A DNA stretch of 64,000 nt from contig DATJUX010000025.1 of the NCBI GenBank assembly GCA_035502095.1, forward strand, positions 124,001 through 188,000, in the 5' to 3' direction. Origin of the DNA: JAKANT01 sp035502095. Its GTDB lineage: Bacteria > Pseudomonadota > Gammaproteobacteria > Burkholderiales > Burkholderiaceae_F. Of this stretch, positions 1 to 9,000 are shown in pieces. A program made the translations under genes and the position numbers. Under the pieces are notes generated by a model. It ran no database searches and had not been told where the DNA came from. It was given only the letters and a program-made list of their open reading frames with translations. Each line of letters opens with the position of its first letter. The stretch's first letter is position 1.

Positions 1-1
1 G

Positions 2-973
2 TTTCATCGCGCCGCGGCGTTCAGCGGAGGCATTTCGCTGGCGAGCGAGCTGCCACCGGGCAGTCTGGCGACGCTCGCCCCCGCCGCGGTCTATCTCGCG
101 CAGGGCAACGCGTTGCTCGCCAACCAGGTCATCGTCGATGGCCTGGCGACCGACAACGCGTCGGCGCTGGCGTACATCGCGTCCCAGACGCCCGCGCAGA
201 TAGCGGCCTACCTGCGCTCGCGGACTCCGGCGGCGCTCCTCGGCACGCTGCTGACGAAGCTCGCGGTGCTCGGCCTTGCCGGTTCGGGGCCGATTCCCGA
301 TGGCGCGGTGCTGCCGGTCGATCCGGTCGCCGAGATCGGCGCGGGCAACTACGTCAAGGTCCCGTTCATCGCCAGCAACACGCGCGACGAGGCCAAGCTC
401 TTCCCGACATTCCTCGCGCTGTCGCCCGCGCTGGGCGGCGTCAGCGGCCGCCTGGTGAGCGATGCGACGCTCTTCCTCACCCAGTTCAACTATGACCCGA
501 ACGCCGCACCGACGGTCACGATCGACCAGTGGATCCCGGCCGTCTACCTGCCCGTCACGACGCCCGTCACGGGATTCAACGCGCGCACGGACCTGCTGAA
601 CCGGATCTTCTTCATTGCCAGCCGCGACAACGTGCTCGCCGCGCTGCGCGGGCAGCAGGCGGACGTCTGGTACTACCGCTTCGACTGGGATCGCGAGCCC
701 GCGCCGTGGAACGACATCTATGGCGCCGCCCATGCGTTCGATCTTCCGTTCCTGTTCGGCAACTTCGGACCATCGCTGTTTTCGAACATCGCCAATTCGA
801 ACGCCAACCAGAAGGGGCGCCTGCAGCTGTCGCAGTCGATGATGAAGACGCTCGGGACGTTCGCCCGCCGCGGCGATCCGAACAACCGGTCCCTCGGCGT
901 CACCTGGCCCGCGTGGCCCTCGACCTTGATCTTCGACGCCTCCGACACGCGCGCCGAGATTTCGGTCCAGTAG
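2..973 (+). CDS. Type B carboxylesterase, C-terminal part (5' end outside window)
   Basis: The frame is open from the first bases and ends with TAG at 971-973, so only the C-terminal ~323 residues are present. Members of the carboxylesterase/para-nitrobenzyl esterase family (alpha/beta hydrolases of about 500-550 residues) hydrolyse carboxylic esters. The segment SNTRDEAKLF fits the region of the acidic catalytic residue, and AAHAFDLPFLFGNFG fits the segment carrying the catalytic histidine. The nucleophile serine lies in the missing part. Substrate and location cannot be judged because the N-terminus is absent. Confidence 0.85.
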   Translation, partial: FHRAAAFSGGISLASELPPGSLATLAPAAVYLAQGNALLANQVIVDGLATDNASALAYIASQTPAQIAAYLRSRTPAALLGTLLTKLAVLGLAGSGPIPDGAVLPVDPVAEIGAGNYVKVPFIASNTRDEAKLFPTFLALSPALGGVSGRLVSDATLFLTQFNYDPNAAPTVTIDQWIPAVYLPVTTPVTGFNARTDLLNRIFFIASRDNVLAALRGQQADVWYYRFDWDREPAPWNDIYGAAHAFDLPFLFGNFGPSLFSNIANSNANQKGRLQLSQSMMKTLGTFARRGDPNNRSLGVTWPAWPSTLIFDASDTRAEISVQ

Positions 974-1105
974 GGTGGTCGCAGGCGGTCGCGAGCCGGG
1001 TCAGGCGACCCGCTCTCGCGTTCGCTTGTTTCCTGATCCCGGTCCTCGACCACTCGGGGGCTTCGGCAACAGGGGACCGGGTTGATGTGCCGCGGAACGA
1101 TCGCA

Positions 1106-1129
1106 CCCTCCCCCGCAGGCGGGGGAGGG
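1106..1129. repeat. Perfect GC-rich inverted repeat between esterase and hydratase
   Basis: The arms CCCTCCCCCGC (1106-1116) and GCGGGGGAGGG (1119-1129) are exact reverse complements separated by two bases. No T-run follows, so it is not a canonical Rho-independent terminator. It may be a repetitive extragenic hairpin or may limit read-through from the esterase. Confidence 0.6.
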
Positions 1130-1161
1130 GATGTGCGGAACGCAAAGTGCAAAATCGCCCG

Positions 1162-1986
1162 ATGCCCGCCACCCCGCCCGTCGATCCGTCCGCGATCGCT
1201 GCCGAACTGTTCAGTCTGATCGGCACGCCACGGCAGGTCGAGCCGTACACCGCGCGCTATGCCGGGCTCGACCTGGCCACGGCCTATCGGATCGCGGCCG
1301 ACGTGCACGCGCGCCGGATCGCGCGCGGCGAGCGGCCGGTCGGGCGCAAGATCGGCTTCACGAATCGGACCATCTGGGCGGAATACGGCGTTTGGGCGCC
1401 CATCTGGGGCCATGTCTACGACACCACGGCGCGCAACCTGGCCGACGTGGCCGACGGGTTTTCGCTAGCAGGCCTGGCCGAGCCGCGCATCGAGCCCGAG
1501 GTGATGTTCGGGATGGCGGCCGCGCCGAGGCAGGGCATGGACGAGGCGGCGCTGCTCGGTTGCATCGAGTGGGTCGCGCACGGTTTCGAACTCGTGCAGT
1601 CGCGCTTTCCCGGCTGGAAATTCGCGGCCGCCGACACCGTCGCCGCCTATGGCCTGCACGGCGCGCTTTTCATCGGCGAGCGGTTTCCGGTCGCCTCGCG
1701 CAGCGAGCGGTGGCGGGCGACCTTGCCGGCGTTCGAAATCGACCTGCTTTGCGACGGCCAGGTCATGGACCATGGCCGTGCGTCGAACGTGCTCGACGGC
1801 CCGGTCTCCGCCCTCCGCCATCTGGTGGACGTGCTGGCGGCCGATCCCGGCCAGCCGCCGCTTGCGGCGGGGGAAGTCGTCACCACCGGCACCTTGACCC
1901 GCGCCCTTCCGGTCCAGCCCGGCCAGACCTGGACCACCGTGCTGGCCGGGGTCGACCTTCCTGGCGCCCGGCTGCGCCTGCGCTGA
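1162..1986 (+). CDS. 2-keto-4-pentenoate hydratase-like protein (FAH family)
   Basis: This 274-residue protein belongs to the fumarylacetoacetate hydrolase superfamily, in the MhpD-like group that hydrates 2-oxopent-4-enoates or decarboxylates related oxo-acids in meta-cleavage pathways. The motif GRKIGFTNRTIW is near residues 61-72. Candidate metal ligands are E111 and E113 in IEPEV and E143 in FELV. The ATG at 1162 gives the family's usual length; the frame is open further upstream, but that part overlaps the esterase and has no family features. No other aromatic catabolic gene is adjacent, so the substrate is unknown. Its last ~40 bases are duplicated at 5755-5794. Confidence 0.8.
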   Translation: MPATPPVDPSAIAAELFSLIGTPRQVEPYTARYAGLDLATAYRIAADVHARRIARGERPVGRKIGFTNRTIWAEYGVWAPIWGHVYDTTARNLADVADGFSLAGLAEPRIEPEVMFGMAAAPRQGMDEAALLGCIEWVAHGFELVQSRFPGWKFAAADTVAAYGLHGALFIGERFPVASRSERWRATLPAFEIDLLCDGQVMDHGRASNVLDGPVSALRHLVDVLAADPGQPPLAAGEVVTTGTLTRALPVQPGQTWTTVLAGVDLPGARLRLR

Positions 1987-1990
1987 CACC
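1951..1990 (+). repeat. Left copy of a 40-bp direct repeat (hydratase 3' end)
   Basis: The last codons and stop of the hydratase gene form a 40-base direct repeat with 5755-5794. 37 of 40 positions match, and the last 28 (1963-1990 and 5767-5794) are identical. It sits immediately left of the GNAT/TIR-like cassette, as an attL-like junction would. Confidence 0.85.
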
Positions 1991-2018
1991 AGCGATCCAG
2001 CCGACGCCTCCTGAATTC

Positions 2019-3434
2019 CTACCGCGCTCTTCGCTTCAATCGTCGATAGCAGGGATGCGCGCGCGGCGCGCGGACGCCGTAGACGTGCCGCAAGATGTCT
2101 GCGACGGTGTCGAGCAGGAAGCGCCGCCCGGGAAGCGCACCGCTCGTGCTGCCGAATCGCTTGTAGAGCAGCTTGAGACGTTCGGGTTCGGCCATGCCGG
2201 CCGTCGGACCCACGCGGGGCGGTCGGTAGTCGACGGGTAGCTCGCGAAAACCCACGGCGATGAACGGCTGCGCCGCAACGGCGTCGCATTCGATGAACCA
2301 TCCGTCGGCGCCGGTCGCGTCCTTGACCATCTGCTCCTCGATGCGCGCGATCACGGGGCGCAGCAGCCCTTGACCGCGCACGGATTGTGCGAAGACCAGG
2401 TACCCGCCAAAGCCGGCCCGCGCGAGCGTGAAGAAACTCGCGACCCCCTGTACGAGTTCGGAGGGTGGCGAGGCGAGACGCCACAAGTGATACCGGTATG
2501 CGCCGCTCTTTCCCGCGGCGAGAGCCCGTTCGAACTCATGCGGGGAGGCCGTCCGGCCCGCTGGCAACAGCTCCTGCAGCAAAGTCATCACTGCGTCGAA
2601 GGCGCGATGGCGCGCATCGATCTCCTCGATCACCAGGCCGCGCGGGACGTTTCGTCCAACGTAGTCGCCCAACGGAATCAACGGCACGGTCCGGTGCGTA
2701 GCGATGTGCCGCGCCAGCGCGCGGAACTGTGCATTGCGTGAAGGTTGCTCGATCCGCATCGCCCAGCGCATATATCCGCGCACGACCTCGAGCAGCCAGC
2801 CGCCATCGGCGCAAGTAGCCTTCGGCTCTGCGAGCATGTCTGCCACCAGCGTCAGGTTGTGCACGGGCCGCTTGCCTGCCGACAGGGCAGGTTGCACGTA
2901 CGGGACATCGAGCTTGGAGAACCCCCAGCGGCCCCAAATCGCGGCGCGCTCGAAAGGGTCCATTTCGTCGGGTATCGCTGACCGGCGAAACGGATCATTC
3001 ATCTCGGCCACGATCGCCTTGAGCCGGCCGGCGCGCGCGCGACGCGCGTCGGCCCGCAGCGCGTGCACGGTTTCGGCAAGCAGCGCGCTGCCGTAGCCAC
3101 ACGCACGCAGATCCGCGCGGGTGAACAGGAATTCAATCACGCCCGCGTTCGGACCAGCCAGGTAATCGAAGACCGAACCGCCAAGCGGCAGCCCGTGCTG
3201 TTGCGCGACCAGAATGTGAAAGTTGTTCGGCCCATACCAGCCCTCGGCTCTGCGCTTGATGTACCACGCCATGTTGCGTAGAGACTCGCGCTCATCGGCG
3301 TCGGGGAACGCCACGACATACAAGTCGCGATAGAACCGGTCGAGCGCCGCCCGGCCCGCGCGGGACGCGTCGATTTCCACGAAGCGCAAGCCGGCGTCCA
3401 GCCCGCGGCGCCTAGATCTTCGGGGCGACGTCAT
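2019..3434 (-). CDS. Tandem GNAT-domain acetyltransferase-like protein
   Basis: This 471-residue protein appears to carry two GNAT folds. The first has an acetyl-CoA-binding-type loop GYGSALL at residues 113-119, after a beta-strand rich in acidic and aromatic residues. The second has GQGLLRP at 354-360. Such folds transfer acyl groups to amines, but no substrate can be named. The gene overlaps the end of the TIR-like gene by 23 bp (3412-3434), so the two are probably translationally coupled. The pair lies between direct repeats of the hydratase 3' end. Two-domain GNAT proteins often have one degenerate domain, and I cannot tell which half is active. Confidence 0.7.
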   Translation of the reverse strand: MTSPRRSRRRGLDAGLRFVEIDASRAGRAALDRFYRDLYVVAFPDADERESLRNMAWYIKRRAEGWYGPNNFHILVAQQHGLPLGGSVFDYLAGPNAGVIEFLFTRADLRACGYGSALLAETVHALRADARRARAGRLKAIVAEMNDPFRRSAIPDEMDPFERAAIWGRWGFSKLDVPYVQPALSAGKRPVHNLTLVADMLAEPKATCADGGWLLEVVRGYMRWAMRIEQPSRNAQFRALARHIATHRTVPLIPLGDYVGRNVPRGLVIEEIDARHRAFDAVMTLLQELLPAGRTASPHEFERALAAGKSGAYRYHLWRLASPPSELVQGVASFFTLARAGFGGYLVFAQSVRGQGLLRPVIARIEEQMVKDATGADGWFIECDAVAAQPFIAVGFRELPVDYRPPRVGPTAGMAEPERLKLLYKRFGSTSGALPGRRFLLDTVADILRHVYGVRAPRAHPCYRRLKRRAR

Positions 3435-5538
3435 CGAAGTAGTCGCCGATCACCTCGACGAGGTCGCACGCCGAAAAGTATCCGCGCAGGGCCCACGGGC
3501 GGCTCTCCTCGGTCTCGTCTTGCTGGGGCAGCACTATCGCCTCGGCGAACGCCCGGTCCGGCTCCGCGGCCTGCCTCTTGCGCAGTGTCGTCAGAAGCGG
3601 ATCCCGGGGTGCAAAGCGCAGCGGTCTGCCACAACCGCTGTAGTCGGAAGCACACGCCAGATGGAACCTGATCCCTGCGGCCACGTCGTCGGGGTCGAAC
3701 AGCTCCTGCCGCCGCTCCCAGACCTCGTGCAACATGCGCAGAGCCTCTTCGACCAGCATCTGCTTCTGGAGCGCAAGCGCGGCCGGGTCACCGATGTTGG
3801 CGTGAACGAACACCGGGAGCAGGTGCTCCCACAGGTGCGCTTCGCGCAGGCGACGCCGCTCCTGTTCGTTGGTTGGCCAGTCCGGGCATTCCTTGCCGCG
3901 CAGCAGGCTCAGTCCCGCGGCCTTGAATTGCGGCCTGCGCGGCGGCACGGCAACGAGAAAGATGAGCCACAGGTACGCGGAGTAGTAGACCCGCGTCTCC
4001 GCGTTGGTCGAATCGATCTTCTCGAGTTGCAGCACGAGGTTCGGGTGAAACGCCTCGTTGTAGAGGGCCGCCTGGGCCGCCGCCGCACCCAACTGCGCGG
4101 CATGACCGGGATCGTCGACCTTGTCCTGCGATGCCAGATCGAAGCCCTGGTCGGCATCGGGTTCCGACTCCTTGCGAAGGAACCAAGGCGCCCAGCGAAG
4201 CCTGCCGGTCACCTCGGCAAATCGCGAGCCGCGTCGCTCTGCACACAGCGCGCTGCCGAGCGCATCGAGCGCAGGTGAGGCGGACGAACCGTCGCTCGGA
4301 ACCTCCAGGAGCGGCAACGAATTGTTTTCATCGCCGTATCCATATTGATAGGCCACCAGCCCGCGCCAGCGACGGCACGTGCAAAGCGGCACGCTCGGCC
4401 CCCACATCAGCCAGCACATCCACTGCGAACTCTGCAGGCTTTCGAAGGCGCCATTGCGCTTTGCGGGAGACGGGATGGCACGCTGATACGAGTTGAGTAC
4501 CTTGCGCCAGTCGTAGTCGAAGCGGCTGAGCAGCCCGGCCAGCAGGTACTGCGGCGCTATGAATCCAGTACGGACGTGAATTCGGCTGATCGAGGACAGG
4601 GCTTCGCGGCCCGCGTCTCCAAACTTTGCGACGGCGGTGAAGTAGGCCTTCCAGCGCTCTTCGCGGTCGTCGGTTCGAGCGAAGAAATCAGAGAGCACGT
4701 CGATCGATGCCGCCCGCTCGGAACCGACCGAGGCAACCTCGGTCAGCCGGCTCACCAGCTTCTCGAGTTCAGCGTCGGGAGCGAGCTCCGGCGACTCGAG
4801 TTCCGCTTCCTTCGCGTTGAGAAGGCGGTACTCGATGAAGTAGCGGACGACGTCGAACAAGCTGTCATGCCGGGTGCAGGAGCGCGCCGAGATTTGATCG
4901 ACGAGCCGGCGCGCCCGGTCGTCGGCGTCGGGACCGCCAAGAAGTGCGTCGCGCAATAGCTTGACGGCCGCCTCGAACGTCCGGTCGCTGCTCGCGAGGA
5001 TGGGGGTGCCGCCGGCGGGCCTCGCAGCCCCCGAGGCGCCTGCCGGCGCGAAGAAGCCCTCCTCGTAGAGCTTCTGAAGTTGGCCGCTGAACTGCAGCTG
5101 CAGGTCTTCGATGTTCTTGTATTCGCCGGGGAAGTGGCCCAGCGCCCGGAGCTTTTTCTTGAACGCCACCAGACTGATCGTGTCGCTATCGATCTCCCCG
5201 CTGCTGATCAGGGCGTCCTTGAAGTAGGTGAAAACAAATGGCTTGTTGGTGCTTTTGAACTGTCCGACCGCGGTTTCGAACTCTTCTTCGGTGTAAGGGC
5301 CGACCTTGGTGAAGAACAGCATCAGGAATAAATCGCATTTGCGAATGCGCTTGTCGTATTCATCCTGCAGCCGCGTCCTGGAAAAGGCATCCAGAAAATC
5401 CTCCCACAGCTCGAGTCTGAGAAATATCCCGACCTGTTCGACCCACTCCTTGTTCTTGCGATTGATGAATATCTCGAAGGACCGTCGATCCTCCTCCAAC
5501 TCCTTCGAGGAGGCGAGAAAGATGGAGAACGTTTCCAT
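3412..5538 (-). CDS. Large protein with N-terminal TIR/DUF4062-like domain
   Basis: The protein has 708 residues. The N-terminal ~150 residues start with SIFLASSKELEEDRR and continue with LELWEDF, KCDLFLMLFFTKVGPYTEEEF and KPFVFTYFKDA. This resembles the DUF4062/TIR-like alpha-beta domains found at the N-terminus of bacterial conflict and signalling proteins. Residues ~180-700 are mostly helical-looking and I do not recognise them. The end of the gene overlaps the tandem-GNAT gene. The 5' part, near 5300-5550, is visibly more A/T-rich than the neighbours, consistent with transfer. A defence role is only an inference from the domain type and the cassette-like setting. Confidence 0.65.
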   Translation of the reverse strand: METFSIFLASSKELEEDRRSFEIFINRKNKEWVEQVGIFLRLELWEDFLDAFSRTRLQDEYDKRIRKCDLFLMLFFTKVGPYTEEEFETAVGQFKSTNKPFVFTYFKDALISSGEIDSDTISLVAFKKKLRALGHFPGEYKNIEDLQLQFSGQLQKLYEEGFFAPAGASGAARPAGGTPILASSDRTFEAAVKLLRDALLGGPDADDRARRLVDQISARSCTRHDSLFDVVRYFIEYRLLNAKEAELESPELAPDAELEKLVSRLTEVASVGSERAASIDVLSDFFARTDDREERWKAYFTAVAKFGDAGREALSSISRIHVRTGFIAPQYLLAGLLSRFDYDWRKVLNSYQRAIPSPAKRNGAFESLQSSQWMCWLMWGPSVPLCTCRRWRGLVAYQYGYGDENNSLPLLEVPSDGSSASPALDALGSALCAERRGSRFAEVTGRLRWAPWFLRKESEPDADQGFDLASQDKVDDPGHAAQLGAAAAQAALYNEAFHPNLVLQLEKIDSTNAETRVYYSAYLWLIFLVAVPPRRPQFKAAGLSLLRGKECPDWPTNEQERRRLREAHLWEHLLPVFVHANIGDPAALALQKQMLVEEALRMLHEVWERRQELFDPDDVAAGIRFHLACASDYSGCGRPLRFAPRDPLLTTLRKRQAAEPDRAFAEAIVLPQQDETEESRPWALRGYFSACDLVEVIGDYFDDVAPKI

Positions 5539-5870
5539 AAGCCTTTTCTTCCCGTGAATTCAACTTCGACCACCGAGCTGGCCGCTGCCGGGTGATCCGG
5601 CGCTGCGAGCATCCGCCATGCTCGGCTCATCGCACGCATGAAGTGGGGCAAAAGCGTAAGCCCATTCAAAGGCTTGGGTTCACTCAGACCCGCCGATCCA
5701 CCTTCTGGCCGCCGGGAGATGGGGCGACGGGCGACCGATGCCCGCCAGTCGGAGATCGACCTTTCCGGCGCCCGGCTGCGCCTGCGCTGACACCTGTGAC
5801 GCCCCTGTAACGCCCGCGAGCCTAAAACACCGGGCATGACGGCGCTTACGCCGTCGCGAGGAGACGTCCG
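5539..5870. other. Gap holding right repeat junction, tandem half-sites and a hairpin
   Basis: No convincing gene is visible in 5539-5870. It holds the presumed promoter of the TIR-like gene (complement strand), the right copy of the hydratase-end repeat (5755-5794), a tandem 11-bp motif TGTGACGCCCC/TGTAACGCCCG at about 5796-5817, and a hairpin with arms GACGGCG (5838-5844) and CGCCGTC (5849-5855). A purine-rich ribosome-binding site lies just upstream of the small ORF at 5871. Confidence 0.6.
5755..5794 (+). repeat. Right copy of the hydratase-3'-end direct repeat
   Basis: This is a direct copy of 1951-1990, reading IDLSGARLRLR-stop against VDLPGARLRLR-stop in the hydratase. The three mismatches all fall in the first 12 positions. 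In-frame sequence upstream does not resemble the hydratase, so only the gene end is duplicated. It could be the original gene end displaced by an insertion. Confidence 0.85.
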
Positions 5871-5984
5871 ATGTATGCCGATCATCCGCGGGACGAACGC
5901 AGCGACCACGTACCGCTGCCCTGGCTGCTGGTGCTGGTCGCGTGGGCCTGGCTGCTGGCGCTCGCGCTGTATTTCACTGCCTGA
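5871..5984 (+). CDS. Small single-pass membrane protein (37 aa)
   Basis: An ATG at 5871 follows a good ribosome-binding site (GAGGAG, ~5857-5863) and opens a 37-residue protein. A charged N-terminus (DHPRDERSDH) is followed by one hydrophobic helix (WLLVLVAWAWLLALALYF). I know no family for it. It lies about 70 bp upstream of the BTAD regulator and may be co-transcribed with it. Confidence 0.6.
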   Translation: MYADHPRDERSDHVPLPWLLVLVAWAWLLALALYFTA

Positions 5985-6056
5985 GTCTCGATTCCACGCT
6001 CACCAGCCGGCGCGCCGCCGATCGCCGGTCGATGAGCGCCGCCGGCGGACCGGCCG

Positions 6057-9000
6057 ATGTTCAGCGACAGCGCCGAGGCTTCGCTTAATCTCGCTGGCGT
6101 GAAGCGCCAGCCCGACGCCGGCTTGCCGGACCACCCGCAACTGCGCCTGCGCGGCGCGCCCAGCTGCGCTCTGCCCGACGGGCGGGTGATCGATCTCGAG
6201 GCGAAGGACGCCCTGCTGCTCGCATTTCTCGCGATCGAGGGCCAGACCTCGCGCGCCATCCTCGCCGAGCGCCTGTGGCCCGACGTGGACGCCGAACGTG
6301 CGCGCGGCAATCTGCGCGCGCGCCTGCTGCGCATCAAGCAGCGCGTCGGGGCGGAACTCATCGGTCCGGGCTCGCTCGCGATGCTTGCCGCGGGCGTGAC
6401 CCACGACCTCGACGACACGAGCGACGTGCTCGCCCCGGTGGCGCTCGAAGGGGCGGGCGGTTTCGCCGAGTGGCTCGAAGCGACCCGTCTCGCGCGCCGG
6501 GCGCGCCGCGGCGAGCAGCTGGCCGCCGCATCGGCGCAGGCGGAGGCGGCCGGCCGGCTCGCCACCGCGCTCGAGCAGGCGCAGGCGCTGGTCGCGCTCG
6601 ACCCGCTGTCGGAGCACGCGCACCGCCGCGTCATGCGCCTGCACTACCTGCGCGGCGATGCCGCGGCGGCGCGCGCCGTCTACCAGCGCTGCGCCGATGT
6701 CCTGCTGCGCGAACTCAACGCGAAGCCGTCGCGCGAGACCGAGGAACTGCTGCGCCAGCTCGATGCATCGGCCTCGCGCGTCCCGACGCGCGTGCCGCTG
6801 CCGATCACCGTGCTCCGCCCGCCGCGGCTGGTCGGACGCGAAGACGAAGCCGCCGCGCTAGCGGCCGCTTGGCACGAAGGGCAGCCCGTGCTGGTGATCG
6901 GCGAGGCGGGCATGGGCAAATCGCGGCTGCTCGCGGAGTTCACCGATGGGTCGACCGCGTCGGCCTCAGCACGACCGGGCGATGCTTCGGTGCCGTTCGC
7001 CGCCGCGGCGCGCCTGCTGCGCGCAGTCATCGGGCATGCGCCTGAGGTGGCGCCCGCGAGCCGCGCGCGCCTCGCGGCGCTGCTGCCCGAATATGCGGAA
7101 TCCGATGCCAAGCCAGCCGCCAATCTGACCCAGCTTGCGCACGTCGTACAGGACATTCTGGACGTCGCCGCCGCCGCGGGCCTCACCACCGTGCTGCTCG
7201 ACGACCTGCACTTCGCCGACGATGCGACGCTCGACCTGCTGCGCGAGGTGCTGGGCGGCGAGCCGGGCGCGTTGCACTGGGGATTTGCGCAACGACCGGC
7301 CGAGACGTCCGTGGTCGCGCAGGCCTTGGTCGCCGGGCTGGCCCAGGCGCGGCGGCTGGTCACGATCGAGCTCGCGCCGCTGTCGGTCGACGCGATGAGC
7401 GCGTTGATCGAATCGCTGCGCGTGCCGCAACTCGCCGCCGCGCGCCTGGCCCCCGCGCTGGTGCAGCACACCGGCGGCAACCCGCTGTTCGCCCTCGAGA
7501 CGATCAAGCAGATGCTGGTCGAAGGCGGGCCCGCCGCGCGGGGCACGCAACTGCCCGCGCCGAGCAATGTCGGCGCGCTGATCGCGCACCGGCTCAAGCA
7601 GCTTTCTCCGCGTGCGCTCGCGCTGGCGCGGCTGGCTGCCATCGCGGGTCCCGATTTCAGCGCGAATCTCGCGGAGCGCATTCTCGCGACCCCGGCGCTC
7701 GAACTCGCCGACGGATGGGCCGAGCTGGAAGCCGCGCAGGTGTTGCGCGACGCGGCGTTCGCGCACGACCTGGTCTACGAGGCGACGCTGGCCGGCGTGC
7801 CGACCGCGATCGCGCGCGAACTGCACACGCGCGTGGCCGACGAACTCGAAGCGCACAGCGCGAGCGCCGAACGCATCGCGGCGCACCGCATTGCCGCGGC
7901 GGACCCGCGCCGTTCGATCCCCGCGTTGCGCGCGGCGGCCGCAGCCGCCGAAGCGAAGTTCCAGCGGCCCATCGCCGCCCAATGGCTGGATCAGGCCGCC
8001 CAGATGCTGGAGCAGATCGGCGATCAGGCCGAGGCGTTCGCGGTGCTGGCGCAGGCGGTGCAGCTGCGGCAAGGCTTCGACACCGGCGTCCGCCACGACG
8101 AGGCGACGCAGCGCCTGCTTGCCCTTGCAGTGACGCCGGCGCAGCGGGCCGAGGCGCTCACGGCGCGCTCGGTCTACCTGCACATCCTCGGCCGCAGTGC
8201 CGAGACGCTGCCGCTGCTTGCCGAGGGCCTCGTCGCGGCGCGCACCTCGCAGGAGGAGTTGTCGGTGTCGCGGGTGCTGAACGTGCAAGGCATCGTGCTG
8301 CGCCGGCTCGGCCGCAACGACGAGGCGATTGTCGCGCTGCGCGAGGCGCTCGCCATCACGCGCCGCCTCGATCCCACCAGCGGCGACGACCTGCCGGCGA
8401 TCCTCAACAACCTGGCGCTGGCGCAGATGGAAGCGGACGATCACGTCACCGCGATCCTGCACTTCGAGGAATCGGCGCGCCTGCAGCCGGACACGCTGAC
8501 CCGCGCACGCGTGCTGAACAACCTCGCGCTTTCGCTCGAGGAGGTCGGTAGCGTCGAGCGCGCGTACGAGACGCGCCTCACCGCACAGCGCCTCCTGCGC
8601 GGCCAGGACGGCGCCGACTTCGCGCGGCTGAACCTGCTGATCTCGCTCGCGGCGTGTTCGCGCTACCTGCAGCGCTACGGCGAGGCGATCAGCCTGCTCG
8701 AGCAGGTGCAGTCGCTCGCCGCAACGACATCGCACTGGCGGGTCGAAGACCTGCACGTGCAACGCGCGTTCCTCTGGATCGAACTCGGCGCGTGGCGCGC
8801 CGCCGACGAGGCGTTTGCGGCGGTCGAGACCGGCCGCCAGATGCCGCCGCCGGTCCGCGCCGGCGTCCTGATGGCGCGCGCGATGTACCAGCTGGCGCGC
8901 AACCTCGATGCCACGGCGACGGTGGCCGAGGCCGAGAAGCTGCTCGCCGGTGTCGACGAGCGCCGCATCTGGCGCCGTCTGCGCGTGGTCAAGATCCGCT

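Noticed and set aside
1106..1129. GC-rich hairpin as a terminator of the esterase gene
   Set aside because: The stem is perfect but no T-run follows, so I list it as an inverted repeat only.
529..1161. Upstream extension of the hydratase frame
   Set aside because: It overlaps the esterase coding region and lacks hydratase features; the ATG at 1162 gives the correct family length.
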